From contig NZ_FNJA01000005.1 in the NCBI RefSeq assembly GCF_900104385.1, positions 186,001 to 250,000 on the forward strand: a stretch of DNA of 64,000 nt, in the 5' to 3' direction. The DNA is from Rhodoferax sp. OV413 (GTDB lineage Bacteria > Pseudomonadota > Gammaproteobacteria > Burkholderiales > Burkholderiaceae_C). The translations under genes were made by a program, and so were the position numbers. This document shows, in pieces, positions 30,195 to 38,718 of this stretch; positions within the stretch are counted from its first letter, which is position 1; each line of letters opens with the position of its first letter. The notes under the pieces are model-generated. The model saw nothing but the letters and a program-made list of their open reading frames with translations. It had not been told where the DNA came from and made no database searches.

Positions 30195-30956
30195 ATGCGC
30201 GACACCTTGCTTGGCCTTAGCTGGTACCAGATCATGCTGTGGGGCTGCATCTTCTTTGGCAGCCTGTACTGGGGCATGGGCGCACTCAACCAACTGATTA
30301 CCCACCATCTGATGCCCACCTTGGGCCATGGCCGCACGCTGGACCCGCGTCCGCTAAGCCCCGGCCAGCGCGCGCGGGAGCAAACCCAATCTGCCCGCAG
30401 CGTACTGCTGTTTGGGTTGGGCAGCGTCGTGCCTTGGAGCTTTCTGCAATGGGGCTGGGCCGGGCTGGCAGTCAACCCCAGCGGATGGCAGATAGCACTG
30501 GAGATTGGGGTATTGGTGGTATGGAATGAAGTGCATTTCTATGCCAACCACTGGCTGCTGCACACCCGGTGGTTGCGCCGCTTCCACCTGCTGCACCACC
30601 GCTCGGTGGTGGTGACGCCGTGGTCCACCTACTGCTTCCATCCGGTGGAAACCCTGATGCTGGGCAATGTGCTGTTGTTGCCCATGCTTATGCACGACTT
30701 CAGTGTGTGGGCGCTGCTAAGCGTGCCGGTGTTCAGCATCGTCTTCAACAACATCGGCCATTCGAACTTCGACTTCTTGCCGGATGCCGACCGTGACCGT
30801 TGGTGGCTCAACGGCGCCCGCCGCCACCACCTGCACCATGCGTGCTACCACGGCAACTTTGGCTTCATGTTTCCGTTCATGGACCGATTGTTCGGCACCG
30901 CGCTGCCACCCGATGCGGCCCAGGCGCAGATCGCCCGCCATGGGCGCAAGCCCTGA
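30195..30956 (+). CDS. Sterol desaturase/fatty acid hydroxylase family membrane protein
   Basis: This 253-residue integral membrane protein has the di-iron histidine clusters of the FA-hydroxylase superfamily: HFYANH near residue 113, HLLHH near 131, HSNFDF near 190 and HHLHH near 211. About four hydrophobic helices flank them. Family members hydroxylate or desaturate lipids at a membrane surface. It is the first gene of a four-gene operon and ends two bases before the next start. The substrate is unknown. Confidence 0.88.
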   Translation: MRDTLLGLSWYQIMLWGCIFFGSLYWGMGALNQLITHHLMPTLGHGRTLDPRPLSPGQRAREQTQSARSVLLFGLGSVVPWSFLQWGWAGLAVNPSGWQIALEIGVLVVWNEVHFYANHWLLHTRWLRRFHLLHHRSVVVTPWSTYCFHPVETLMLGNVLLLPMLMHDFSVWALLSVPVFSIVFNNIGHSNFDFLPDADRDRWWLNGARRHHLHHACYHGNFGFMFPFMDRLFGTALPPDAAQAQIARHGRKP

Positions 30957-30958
30957 AC

Positions 30959-31816
30959 ATGCTGCACTCTCCGCGTGACTGGCAGTCTGTGCTGTACCTG
31001 CTGCTACTGCCTGCGCTGGCGGCCTGGCAATGGCGTTATGGCTTTACCTGGTGGGTATACCTGCCCATGCTGTTCTTGACGCTGGGCATCAGCGTGGTCC
31101 ACCACAACCACGCACATCTGAAGATGTGGCGCAGCCGCCCGCTGAACCGTGTGACCGACATCTGGCTGAGCCTGCTGCAAGGCCACCCCGGTTTCGTATT
31201 CCACGCGACCCACAACGCCAACCACCACCGCTACCGCCATGGGCCACGCGACGCGGCCCGTACCTACCGGTTTGGGGGCGACACCAACCACCTGGTCGGC
31301 TATCTGCTCCACCCGTTTCAGGCTACGGCCGCGCTGTATCCGCTGTTCTTTCGCTGGCTGGCCCGCTTGCAGCGCCGGTCGCCGGGAGCATTTCGGTATT
31401 GCCTGCTGCAATACCTGCTGGTGGGCGGCTTGTGGGCCGGCTTGGCCTATCTCGACTGGCAGAAGTGGCTGCTGTTCATCTGGACTCCACAGCTGCACGG
31501 ACTGCACTGGCTGCTAGCCACCAACTACCTGCAGCATGCGCATGCAGACGGTGGTTCACGCATGGATTTCGCCCGCAACTTCGAGGGTTGGCTGAATCCG
31601 CTGCTGTTCAACATCGGCCTGCACACCGCCCACCACCTGCATGCACGCGCACACTGGTCCAGCTTGCCGATCCTGCACGCACGCTACCGCGGCCAGATTC
31701 ACCCAAGGCTGAACTGCGGCGGACTGGTTCCGTATATGTTCACCACCTTTGTGCTGGGCCCGCTGCTGCCGCGTTGGCGCAGCCAGTCCCTGATGCAAAC
31801 CACCGAGACTTCTTGA
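30959..31816 (+). CDS. Membrane fatty acid desaturase
   Basis: This 285-residue protein has the histidine boxes of the membrane desaturases: HHNHAH near residue 42, HATHNANHH near 73 and a C-terminal HTAHH near 220. Four or more hydrophobic helices are visible. It would introduce a double bond, or catalyse a related oxidation, in an acyl chain. The start at 30959 follows the previous stop by two bases, and its stop overlaps the next ATG by one base. Codon use matches its neighbours. Confidence 0.88.
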   Translation: MLHSPRDWQSVLYLLLLPALAAWQWRYGFTWWVYLPMLFLTLGISVVHHNHAHLKMWRSRPLNRVTDIWLSLLQGHPGFVFHATHNANHHRYRHGPRDAARTYRFGGDTNHLVGYLLHPFQATAALYPLFFRWLARLQRRSPGAFRYCLLQYLLVGGLWAGLAYLDWQKWLLFIWTPQLHGLHWLLATNYLQHAHADGGSRMDFARNFEGWLNPLLFNIGLHTAHHLHARAHWSSLPILHARYRGQIHPRLNCGGLVPYMFTTFVLGPLLPRWRSQSLMQTTETS

Positions 31817-33708
31817 TGCCCACCCGTTTTGAACGCGTCTATATCGAATCCGCCGGCTACTTTCTGCCTGGCGCACCGGTCAGCAATGCGGAGATGGAAG
31901 CCTTCATTGCGCCGATCAACCGCATCTCCGGCCGCATCAAGGCGCGCATCCTGGCCGAGAACGGCATCCAGTCGCGCCACTACGCGATCGACGCAGAAGG
32001 CAAAACCGTCATCTCCCACGCCCAAATGGCGGCCGCAGCAGCACAGGACTGCCTGGCGCGCGCCGGGGCCCGTATGGCCGATATTTCGTTGCTCAGCGTC
32101 GGTTCATCGGGTGGCGACGCGCTGATGCCAGGCTTTGCCAACATGGTGCAGGGCGAGATGGGCGCACCGCCGATGGCGACCCTGTCCAGCCAAGGCGTTT
32201 GCGCGGCCGGCGTCAGCGCCTTGCTGCACGCGGCCCAAGGGATTGAGCTGGGCGCCCACCACCAAGCCCTGGCGGTCTCCGCAGAAATGCCCTCACGCAT
32301 GTTCAAGCGCAGCCGGTTTGGTCCGCGCGGCTACCAGAGCGATTTCGACGCGCATTTCCTGCGCTGGATGCTGTCGGACGGCGCCGGCGCCCTGCTGCTG
32401 GGCGATCGCCCGCTGGGGCTGCACGGCGCCAATGGTGCGGCCGGACGCTCCGGGGTGCGGCTCAAGCTGAATTGGATCCACCAACAGAGCTTTGCCGGCG
32501 ACTACCCGGTCTGCATGCAGCTGGGCCTGAGCGAAGACCGCAGCACCTCGTTCCTCGACTACCCCAGCGCCAGCGAGGCCGAGGCTGCGGGCGCTCTGTC
32601 GCTGCGCCAGGACATCCGCCTGCTGCCGCATTTGTTCGATGTGTCCATCCACGAATACGTCAAACTGGTGAATGCGGGCTGGGTGCAATCCAGCGAGGTC
32701 GACCACTTTCTGTGCCATTACTCGTCCGAGAAATTCATCCCGGTCGTCGCCGACCTGCTGGCCAAGGCCGGGCTGGAGATTCCACGGGAGCGCTGGTACA
32801 ACAATCTGCGCAGCCGCGGCAATACCGGGGCGGCGTCGATCTTCATCATGCTGGCCGAGTTCATCGACACGCATAGCCTGAAGCCGGGTGAAAAAATCCT
32901 CTGCTTCATTCCCGAATCCGGCCGCATCAGCGCCGCCTACATGCTGCTGGAAGTCGAGGCCGCCAATGCCCCGGTCACCCGCTCCGCGCCCGAGCCCGTC
33001 GCCCGCCCGGTCGACTCCATCGCTGCGCCACACGACCCGCAGCACGCGCCGGCCCCGCTGCAGCCACTGCTCACAGCCCTGGCCGGCATCTGGCATGGCT
33101 ACCGCTCCCAGGTATGGCGCAGCCCGGTGATCCACAAGCTGGTGGCCGGGCAATTCAGCACCGCCGACTACCGCAACTGGACGGCCCAGTGGGTGCCCCA
33201 GGTGCGCGAAGGCAGCCGCTGGATGCGCGAGGCCGTTTCCGCGCTGACCGGGCCATTTGCCGAGCTCGGCGCGCTGATCGAAACCCATGCCAGCGACGAG
33301 CAGGACGACTTCCAGATCCTGTACCGAGACTACCTGGCGGCGGGCGGCAGCCTGCCGCTGGACGGCCTGCGCCGCAACCCCGGCGGCGAGGCGTTGAACA
33401 GCTACCTGCACGCCCTGGCCGCCACCGAGAATCCGCTGGGCTTGCTGGGTGCCATCTACATCATCGAGGGCACGGGCCAGCGCATCGTGCCCGCCCTGCT
33501 GCCGCTGCTGCGCCAACAGCTGCCGCTGCCGCCCAGCGCTTTCCGCTTCCTCGAATACCACGGCGCCAACGACGAAAACCACCTGGCCCGCTGGCTGGCC
33601 GCGGTGGAAATCACCCTGGCGCTGGACCCGTCGGCCGCAGAAGCGATTCTGCAAACCGCCCGCCATACCGCCCAGCTGTACCTGATGCAGTTTGAGCACA
33701 TCGCCTAA
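31816..33708 (+). CDS. Ketoacyl synthase III fused to a heme-oxygenase-like (probable non-heme iron) domain
   Basis: This 630-residue two-domain protein is unusual. Residues 1-380 form a FabH/thiolase-fold synthase with a complete Cys-His-Asn triad: Cys129 (GVCAAG), His301 (LCHYSSEKF) and Asn336 (RGNTGAAS). A Pro/Ala-rich linker (about 384-412) leads to a helical domain (412-630) of the TenA/heme-oxygenase-like fold. That domain has HxxxDxxH (His582, Asp586, His589) and Glu551, the metal ligands of heme-oxygenase-like di-iron oxidases. Glu489, His491 and Glu495 are candidates for the remaining ligands. A plausible role is to condense an acyl chain and then oxidise or cleave the product. No such product is known to me. 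Confidence 0.85.
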   Translation: MPTRFERVYIESAGYFLPGAPVSNAEMEAFIAPINRISGRIKARILAENGIQSRHYAIDAEGKTVISHAQMAAAAAQDCLARAGARMADISLLSVGSSGGDALMPGFANMVQGEMGAPPMATLSSQGVCAAGVSALLHAAQGIELGAHHQALAVSAEMPSRMFKRSRFGPRGYQSDFDAHFLRWMLSDGAGALLLGDRPLGLHGANGAAGRSGVRLKLNWIHQQSFAGDYPVCMQLGLSEDRSTSFLDYPSASEAEAAGALSLRQDIRLLPHLFDVSIHEYVKLVNAGWVQSSEVDHFLCHYSSEKFIPVVADLLAKAGLEIPRERWYNNLRSRGNTGAASIFIMLAEFIDTHSLKPGEKILCFIPESGRISAAYMLLEVEAANAPVTRSAPEPVARPVDSIAAPHDPQHAPAPLQPLLTALAGIWHGYRSQVWRSPVIHKLVAGQFSTADYRNWTAQWVPQVREGSRWMREAVSALTGPFAELGALIETHASDEQDDFQILYRDYLAAGGSLPLDGLRRNPGGEALNSYLHALAATENPLGLLGAIYIIEGTGQRIVPALLPLLRQQLPLPPSAFRFLEYHGANDENHLARWLAAVEITLALDPSAAEAILQTARHTAQLYLMQFEHIA

Positions 33709-33711
33709 GCC

Positions 33712-34620
33712 ATGAAAAACCCGCCCGACTTCCTGACCCAAGCCCACGACCCGCTGGACCCCAACCCCTGGCTGGCGCTGTACCTGGACCAGAGCACGCC
33801 GCTGCCCGGCCATGTGAAGCAGGCCTGGCTGGCCGACTCATGCTCGGTGTCGCGGCAGTTTCTGCTGCCCTTTGTGCGGCCGCTGGCGCGTACCTGCATT
33901 GTGTTGATCCAGGTGGTCAAAGCCTTTCTGCCGCGGCGCTGGGCGGCATCGCGCCTGCTGCACTGGCTGCTGGCCGAAGGCCTGAAGCGGCTGGTATCGC
34001 CCGAGGCCAACTGGCTGGTGATGCGCCACTTCCACCTGGGCGGGCAAATTCTGGAGTTCATCGCCAAGAACGCCCCCACGCCCGTAGCCACCGCACCGCT
34101 GCAGCCGCTGCGCCTGGACGATCTGAAAGACGACTTCTTTCTGAAGCACGACCTGAACCTGTTCAACTTCGTGATCCGGCTGAACCAGGCCTTGCGCGCG
34201 GCCGGCCAGCAGCTGCAGCCGGTGGCGCAGCCGGACTTCAGCATGGTGCAGGAGCCGCCGATGGCGCTGGCGGATTTCCCCCATGGCCGATTGAACAAGA
34301 TAGACCTGCAAACCGCCATCGAGTGCTTCACGCCGATCTACCAGCTGTTCCTGACGGACAACGACTTCTGGCGCGCCGCCAATTCGCTGCAGTTGGACGA
34401 AACCGTGGGCATCTACGTGGCCACCATTCTGAACACGCCGCAGCACCTGATCCTGCTCAACAACAAGCACCCACTGGTGCCGCTCAGCACCCTGCGGGCC
34501 GGCCACCGCCTGGTGGTCCATGGCCTGTCGACCGAGATGCTGCATGCGCTGCTGATGCAGATGAAGGCCGCGCAGGCCGCCGAGGCGCCGCCAGCAGCCG
34601 ATTCCAGCCCCTCACGGTAA
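33712..34620 (+). CDS. Uncharacterised protein of the lipid operon
   Basis: This 302-residue protein follows the fusion gene by three bases and is surely cotranscribed. I do not recognise its family. It has one amphipathic or hydrophobic segment (residues 55-70, ARTCIVLIQVVKAFL), a His-rich stretch (WLVMRHFHLGGQILEFIAKN) and a helical, acidic middle (DDFFLKHDLNLFNFVIRLNQ). There is no signal peptide. It looks soluble or membrane-associated. Its fixed place at the end of the operon suggests a partner or carrier function, which is inference. Confidence 0.75.
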   Translation: MKNPPDFLTQAHDPLDPNPWLALYLDQSTPLPGHVKQAWLADSCSVSRQFLLPFVRPLARTCIVLIQVVKAFLPRRWAASRLLHWLLAEGLKRLVSPEANWLVMRHFHLGGQILEFIAKNAPTPVATAPLQPLRLDDLKDDFFLKHDLNLFNFVIRLNQALRAAGQQLQPVAQPDFSMVQEPPMALADFPHGRLNKIDLQTAIECFTPIYQLFLTDNDFWRAANSLQLDETVGIYVATILNTPQHLILLNNKHPLVPLSTLRAGHRLVVHGLSTEMLHALLMQMKAAQAAEAPPAADSSPSR

Positions 34621-34665
34621 AATCCGCCCTCCACCAGCCTCTGGATGTACACCACGAACCGCTGC

Positions 34666-35052
34666 ATGACTATCCCAGCCCCAACCCCATCAGCTATTAA
34701 AAATATAGCTACTTGCGCAGTACTTTCCTGCGCTAGCGCCTTATTTTCTTTAAATTCCTGGGCTCAGGCCCGGGAGTTCCCGGCCGCTGCCTTGCGCGGC
34801 TCGCTGGAAGTGACGGTGCCACCACAGGTTGTGCTCGATGGCAAAGTCGACCAGCTGTCGCCTGGCGCCCGTATCCATGGCACCAACAACATGCTGCTGC
34901 TGTCGGGCAGCCTGGTGGGCCAGAAGGTCAAAGTGAATTACATCCGGGAAATCAACGGCGCACTCTCCGAGGTGTGGGTGCTGACCGAGGCCGAGGCTGC
35001 GGTTAAACGGCCTACCGCCAATCCCTCTCGCTTCTTTACCTTTTTCGATTAA
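34666..35052 (+). CDS. Small secreted protein whose signal peptide is encoded by an interspersed repeat
   Basis: This 128-residue protein has a signal peptide with Lys12, a hydrophobic core (residues 14-29) and the cleavage site AQA before Arg36. The mature part is small and beta-rich ([21 protein letters not shown], cut here to its main segment; [29 protein letters not shown]), with no known domain. Residues 10-30 are read from a repeat copy at 34693-34754, so the export signal derives from mobile or interspersed DNA. An in-frame ATG at 34645 is possible but I prefer 34666. Confidence 0.72.
   Translation: MTIPAPTPSAIKNIATCAVLSCASALFSLNSWAQAREFPAAALRGSLEVTVPPQVVLDGKVDQLSPGARIHGTNNMLLLSGSLVGQKVKVNYIREINGALSEVWVLTEAEAAVKRPTANPSRFFTFFD
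34693..34754 (+). repeat. Interspersed repeat inside a coding sequence
   Basis: GCTATTAAAAATATAGCTAC is followed by a perfect GCGCAG/CTGCGC stem with a seven-base loop, then GCTAGCGCCTTATTTTC. It is read in frame as part of the signal peptide of the gene at 34666. Confidence 0.88.
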
Positions 35053-35093
35053 AGCCTGGGCCGCTGGTCGGCCCTGCGCACTGTGAGTTTCCC

Positions 35094-36446
35094 ATGTCCA
35101 AAAAAGTCTTTATCAAAACCTTCGGCTGCCAAATGAACGAGTACGACTCGGACAAGATGGTCGATGTGCTGCATGCCGCCCAGGGCTACGAGGCCACGCA
35201 GAACGTAGACGAAGCCGACCTGATCCTGTTCAACACCTGCTCGGTGCGCGAGAAGGCGCAGGAGAAGGTGTTCAGCGACCTGGGCCGCATCAAGCACCTG
35301 AAGAAAAAGGGTGTGCAGATCGGCGTAGGCGGCTGCGTGGCCAGCCAGGAGGGCGCGGCCATCATCGCCCGCGCGCCTTATGTAGACGTGGTATTCGGCC
35401 CGCAAACCCTGCACCGCCTGCCCGAAATGCTGAACCAGCGCGCGCTGCAAAGCCGCCCGCAGGTCGACATCAGCTTCCCCGAGATCGAAAAGTTCGACCA
35501 CCTGCCGCCGGCCCGGGTCGAAGGCGCCTCCGCCTTCGTCAGCATCATGGAAGGCTGCTCCAAGTACTGCAGCTACTGCGTGGTGCCGTATACCCGCGGC
35601 GAAGAAGTGTCGCGGCCGTTTGAAGACGTGCTGGTGGAAGTCGCCGGCCTGGCCGACCAGGGCGTGAAAGAAGTGACGCTGCTGGGCCAGAACGTGAATG
35701 CCTACCGCGGCACCATGGGCGGCACGGCCGAGATCGCCGACTTCGCGCTGTTGCTGGAATATGTGTCCGACATCCCCGGCATCGAGCGCATCCGCTACAC
35801 CACCAGCCACCCGAATGAATTCACCCAGCGGTTGATCGACGCCTATGACAAGCTGCCCAAGCTGGTCAGCCACCTGCACCTGCCGGTGCAGCACGGCTCG
35901 GACCGCATCCTGATGGCCATGAAGCGTGGCTACACCGCTATGGAATACAAGAGCACGGTGCGCAAGCTGCGCGCCATCCGCCCCGATATGGCAATGAGCA
36001 GCGACTTCATCGTCGGCTTCCCGGGTGAGACCGAGGAAGACTTCCAGAAGATGATGAAGCTGGTGCACGACGTGGGCTACGACAACAGCTTCAGCTTCAT
36101 CTTCAGCCCGCGCCCCGGCACGCCAGCGGCGAATCTGGCCGACGACACGCCGCACGCCGTCAAGCTGGCGCGGCTGCAGCACCTGCAGACGGTGCTGAAC
36201 GACAGCGTGCGCTCCATTGCCGCCAGCCGCGTCGGCACGGTGCAGCGGATTCTGGTCGAAGGCCCGTCGAAACGCCCTAGCGCTGAGGGGCTGGAGCTGA
36301 TGGGCCGCACGGAATGCAACCGCGTGGTCAACTTCCAGGGCCAGCAGCGCCTGGTCGGCCAGATGGTCGATGTACGGGTGACTGAAGCGATGTCGTTCTC
36401 GCTGCGCGGCGAGATCCTGGTGCAGGAAACCGCGGCGGCGGTCTAA
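35094..36446 (+). CDS. miaB: tRNA-2-methylthio-N6-dimethylallyladenosine synthase
   Basis: This 450-residue radical-SAM methylthiotransferase modifies A37 of tRNAs. The N-terminal UPF0004 domain has cysteines in [23 protein letters not shown] and GGCVASQEG. The radical SAM cluster motif is [15 protein letters not shown], and a C-terminal TRAM domain is present ([20 protein letters not shown]). Full length. Confidence 0.97.
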   Translation: MSKKVFIKTFGCQMNEYDSDKMVDVLHAAQGYEATQNVDEADLILFNTCSVREKAQEKVFSDLGRIKHLKKKGVQIGVGGCVASQEGAAIIARAPYVDVVFGPQTLHRLPEMLNQRALQSRPQVDISFPEIEKFDHLPPARVEGASAFVSIMEGCSKYCSYCVVPYTRGEEVSRPFEDVLVEVAGLADQGVKEVTLLGQNVNAYRGTMGGTAEIADFALLLEYVSDIPGIERIRYTTSHPNEFTQRLIDAYDKLPKLVSHLHLPVQHGSDRILMAMKRGYTAMEYKSTVRKLRAIRPDMAMSSDFIVGFPGETEEDFQKMMKLVHDVGYDNSFSFIFSPRPGTPAANLADDTPHAVKLARLQHLQTVLNDSVRSIAASRVGTVQRILVEGPSKRPSAEGLELMGRTECNRVVNFQGQQRLVGQMVDVRVTEAMSFSLRGEILVQETAAAV

Positions 36447-37216
36447 CTGTCGAGTTCGGCGCGCGCCATGTCGGCGTCCAGGTGCTCCATGGCATCCAGC
36501 GGCGCGGCGGCGGCGGCCTGCTCATAAAGCCGGGTGGCCTCGGCCATGCGCGGCTCGCCGTCCAGCATCACCAGGGCATTCGCGTATTCAACCATCGCAA
36601 TCGCCGAGCCGGGGTTCAGGCGCAAGGCTTCCTGCAGCAGCTTCAAGCCCACGTCCTTGCGTACGCCATAGGTCATGCTACCAATCAGGGGGCCGACCTT
36701 GTCGATTACCTCGGCATGGAAGGCGCCCAGAGCGATGTGGGCACCCACATGGTGCGGCTGCAGGCGGATGGTTTTCTCCAGCGAATCCTTGACCTTGCCG
36801 CCCAGACCCCGCGCCAGCGCTTTGGCCACACTGATGCCTTGGCTGTAACGGCCCAGTGCATAGGCGTGCCAGTACCAGGCATTGGCATTCTGGGGATCGG
36901 CCTGCGCCTGGGCTTGGGCGCGCTCGGCAACGTCCATGAACAGGTCCAGCCGGGTCTTTTCATGCGGCTCCAGATAGGTGGCGTAGATGCTGATGGCCTT
37001 GTTGGCCACGGTATAGCCCGGGCCCCCGATCTGCAGCCCGGCATCGGCCGCCTTCTCGAACTCGCCGTTGTGGAACAGGGCCCAGGCCTCCAGCAGCGGC
37101 GCATCGGTGGGCAGCGGTTCGGAGTCGCCGCGGTGCAGCCGTTCCCAGCTCTTGGCGGTGCTGGCCGCATCAAACGCATATTCGCCCGGGTGGGGGAAAG
37201 TAGTCCATTGGGCCAT
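36443..37216 (-). CDS. TPR-like helical repeat protein
   Basis: This 257-residue soluble protein contains at least three TPR-like helix pairs ([60 protein letters not shown]). It has no signal peptide. The stop codon overlaps the 3' end of miaB on the other strand by four bases. It follows the tetR gene by 29 bases and may be cotranscribed. Function unknown; probably protein binding. Confidence 0.75.
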   Translation of the reverse strand: MAQWTTFPHPGEYAFDAASTAKSWERLHRGDSEPLPTDAPLLEAWALFHNGEFEKAADAGLQIGGPGYTVANKAISIYATYLEPHEKTRLDLFMDVAERAQAQAQADPQNANAWYWHAYALGRYSQGISVAKALARGLGGKVKDSLEKTIRLQPHHVGAHIALGAFHAEVIDKVGPLIGSMTYGVRKDVGLKLLQEALRLNPGSAIAMVEYANALVMLDGEPRMAEATRLYEQAAAAAPLDAMEHLDADMARAELDS

Positions 37217-37245
37217 GGCGTGTCTCCTGGGTGAATGGACGGGGT

Positions 37246-37920
37246 TCAGGTCGCGGTTTGGGCGGCCGGGCTGGCGTAAGCAGACACAAGGGTCCGCAAA
37301 TGCTGGCGCTGGCTGGGCTCCAGGTAAGGCAGCAACAGGTTCAGCACATGGTGGGCACCGCGCAGCAAGGCCTGCTGGGCGCTTTCGGCCTCCAGCGCAT
37401 GGCGCGGGTCGCGCACATACTCAAAGCTCAGCCAGTAGGTGAGCATGACCACCATGCTGGTCGCCGTGGCCTCGGCCTCGCGCGCGTCTATCTGCAAGGC
37501 ACCGGCCTGGGCCATGCCGTCGAGCAGGGTTTGCAAGGCGCGGGTCTTGTGCTTCAGCACACCCTGGAAATGGGTCTCCAGGTGCCGGTTGTTGCTCAGC
37601 AGGTCGTTGAGATCGCGGTACAGGAAGCGGTACTGCCAGATCAGCTCGAACAAGGTGTGCATGAAGAACCAGGCGTCTTCCACGTCGCGCACGCCGTCGC
37701 TGGCGCTGAGCAGCTCGGTCAGGCCGCTCTCGTAGCGGTCGAACAGCGCGTTGATCAGCTCTTCTTTGGCGGGGTAGTGGTAGTACAGGTTGCCGGGGCT
37801 GATGGACAGCTCGGCCGAGATCAGGGTGGTGGAGACATTGGGCTCGCCGAACCGGTTGAACAGATCCAGCGTGACCTCCAGAATGCGTTCTGCGGTGCGG
37901 CGCGGCGCTTTTTTCGCCAT
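37246..37920 (-). CDS. TetR-family transcriptional repressor
   Basis: This 224-residue regulator has an N-terminal HTH (TLISAELSISPGNLYYHYPA) and a helical ligand-binding domain of the FadR/AcrR sort. It sits between a TPR gene and a phasin gene, both on the same strand. Inverted repeats just upstream of its ATG and a perfect TetR-type palindrome at 38602-38617 upstream of the phasin gene are candidate operators. A role in fatty acid or PHA metabolism is inferred from position. Confidence 0.9.
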   Translation of the reverse strand: MAKKAPRRTAERILEVTLDLFNRFGEPNVSTTLISAELSISPGNLYYHYPAKEELINALFDRYESGLTELLSASDGVRDVEDAWFFMHTLFELIWQYRFLYRDLNDLLSNNRHLETHFQGVLKHKTRALQTLLDGMAQAGALQIDAREAEATATSMVVMLTYWLSFEYVRDPRHALEAESAQQALLRGAHHVLNLLLPYLEPSQRQHLRTLVSAYASPAAQTAT

Positions 37921-37924
37921 GGAT

Positions 37925-37997
37925 GTCTTCCCCCGTTATGGAAGACTGCACTCTACCCCAGGCATTCCGATAGTGGCACTAGGGATCGCGCTAGTGC
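37925..37997. promoter_or_regulatory. Two 7-8-7 inverted repeats before the tetR gene
   Basis: GTCTTCC (37925-37931) pairs with GGAAGAC (37940-37946), and GCACTAG (37976-37982) pairs with CTAGTGC (37991-37997). Both have eight-base spacers. The first abuts the tetR start codon, a usual site for autorepression. The second could also be a terminator stem for the phasin gene. Confidence 0.5.
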
Positions 37998-38019
37998 ATC
38001 CACAAACCCAAGGAAGAAA

Positions 38020-38487
38020 TCAGGCGTCCGGCTTGGCCGCGCGGGCGGGTTTGGCCTTGGCGGTGGACTCTTGCTGGGCCACCAGGGTTTGCACCAGCTG
38101 GCTCAATTCTTCAATCCGGGCCGTCAACACCTCGACATCGCGGGCGGATGGCACGCCCAGCTTCTTCAAGGCCTTGGCCACCCGGTCCTCGAAAATATTC
38201 TCCAGCTTGTCCCACTGGCCGGTGGCGCGTTCAGAAATACCCTGGGCCATGCTGCTCATCTTGTTGGCCGCTTCGGCGAGCTTTTCTTCGGCCATGGCCT
38301 GCGACTTGGTCTGCATGCCGATGCCGTCTTTCACCAAGGCTTCAAAAACTTTGCTGCCCTCTTCCTGCGCCTTGGCAAAAGCACCCAGCCCTGCCAGCCA
38401 GATTTGCTGGGCCGAATCCTTGACGCTGGGCTTGGGGGGTACGTCGGAAGGGTTGTCGCCGGCGGGGTTTTGTTGTTGCTTGTCCAT
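38020..38487 (-). CDS. PHA granule-associated phasin (PhaI/PhaF type)
   Basis: This 155-residue protein has the phasin amphipathic helix (IWLAGLGAFAKAQEEGSKVF near residues 29-48), a long coiled region, and an Ala/Lys-rich tail (AKAKPARAAKPDA). Phasins coat polyhydroxyalkanoate granules and limit their size. A palindrome about 115 bases upstream may bind the adjacent TetR regulator. No PHA synthase gene is present in the window. Confidence 0.9.
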   Translation of the reverse strand: MDKQQQNPAGDNPSDVPPKPSVKDSAQQIWLAGLGAFAKAQEEGSKVFEALVKDGIGMQTKSQAMAEEKLAEAANKMSSMAQGISERATGQWDKLENIFEDRVAKALKKLGVPSARDVEVLTARIEELSQLVQTLVAQQESTAKAKPARAAKPDA

Positions 38488-38601
38488 GGGGGTCTCGCAA
38501 AGTGGGGTGGTTGGTTAGCCACAGTCCGGAGGGACTGCGGTGCATGGCAAGCACTGTACGCAGTGTCATACGCCGGGTGTAGGTACAGCATCCTAAATAG
38601 C

Positions 38602-38617
38602 TAGAGCGACCGCTCTA
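38602..38617. promoter_or_regulatory. TetR-type palindrome between the phasin gene and rfbB
   Basis: TAGAGCG-AC-CGCTCTA is a perfect 7-2-7 palindrome. Its form is like known TetR-family operators of the TAGAnCG...CGnTCTA class. It lies upstream of both the leftward phasin gene and the rightward rfbB gene, and could serve either. Confidence 0.6.
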
Positions 38618-38718
38618 AGACTATGCAGCGAATTGACTCCATTCCAGTGGGATAAACTTTATGCGCTAAAGCGCTGAGTTGCACAGGAGTGCCAGCGCCA
38701 TGTTCTACAAGGAAAATT

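Noticed and set aside
30014-30220. A 68-codon frame before the lipid operon
   Set aside because: It overlaps the start of the first operon gene, has no domain and lies in the promoter gap.
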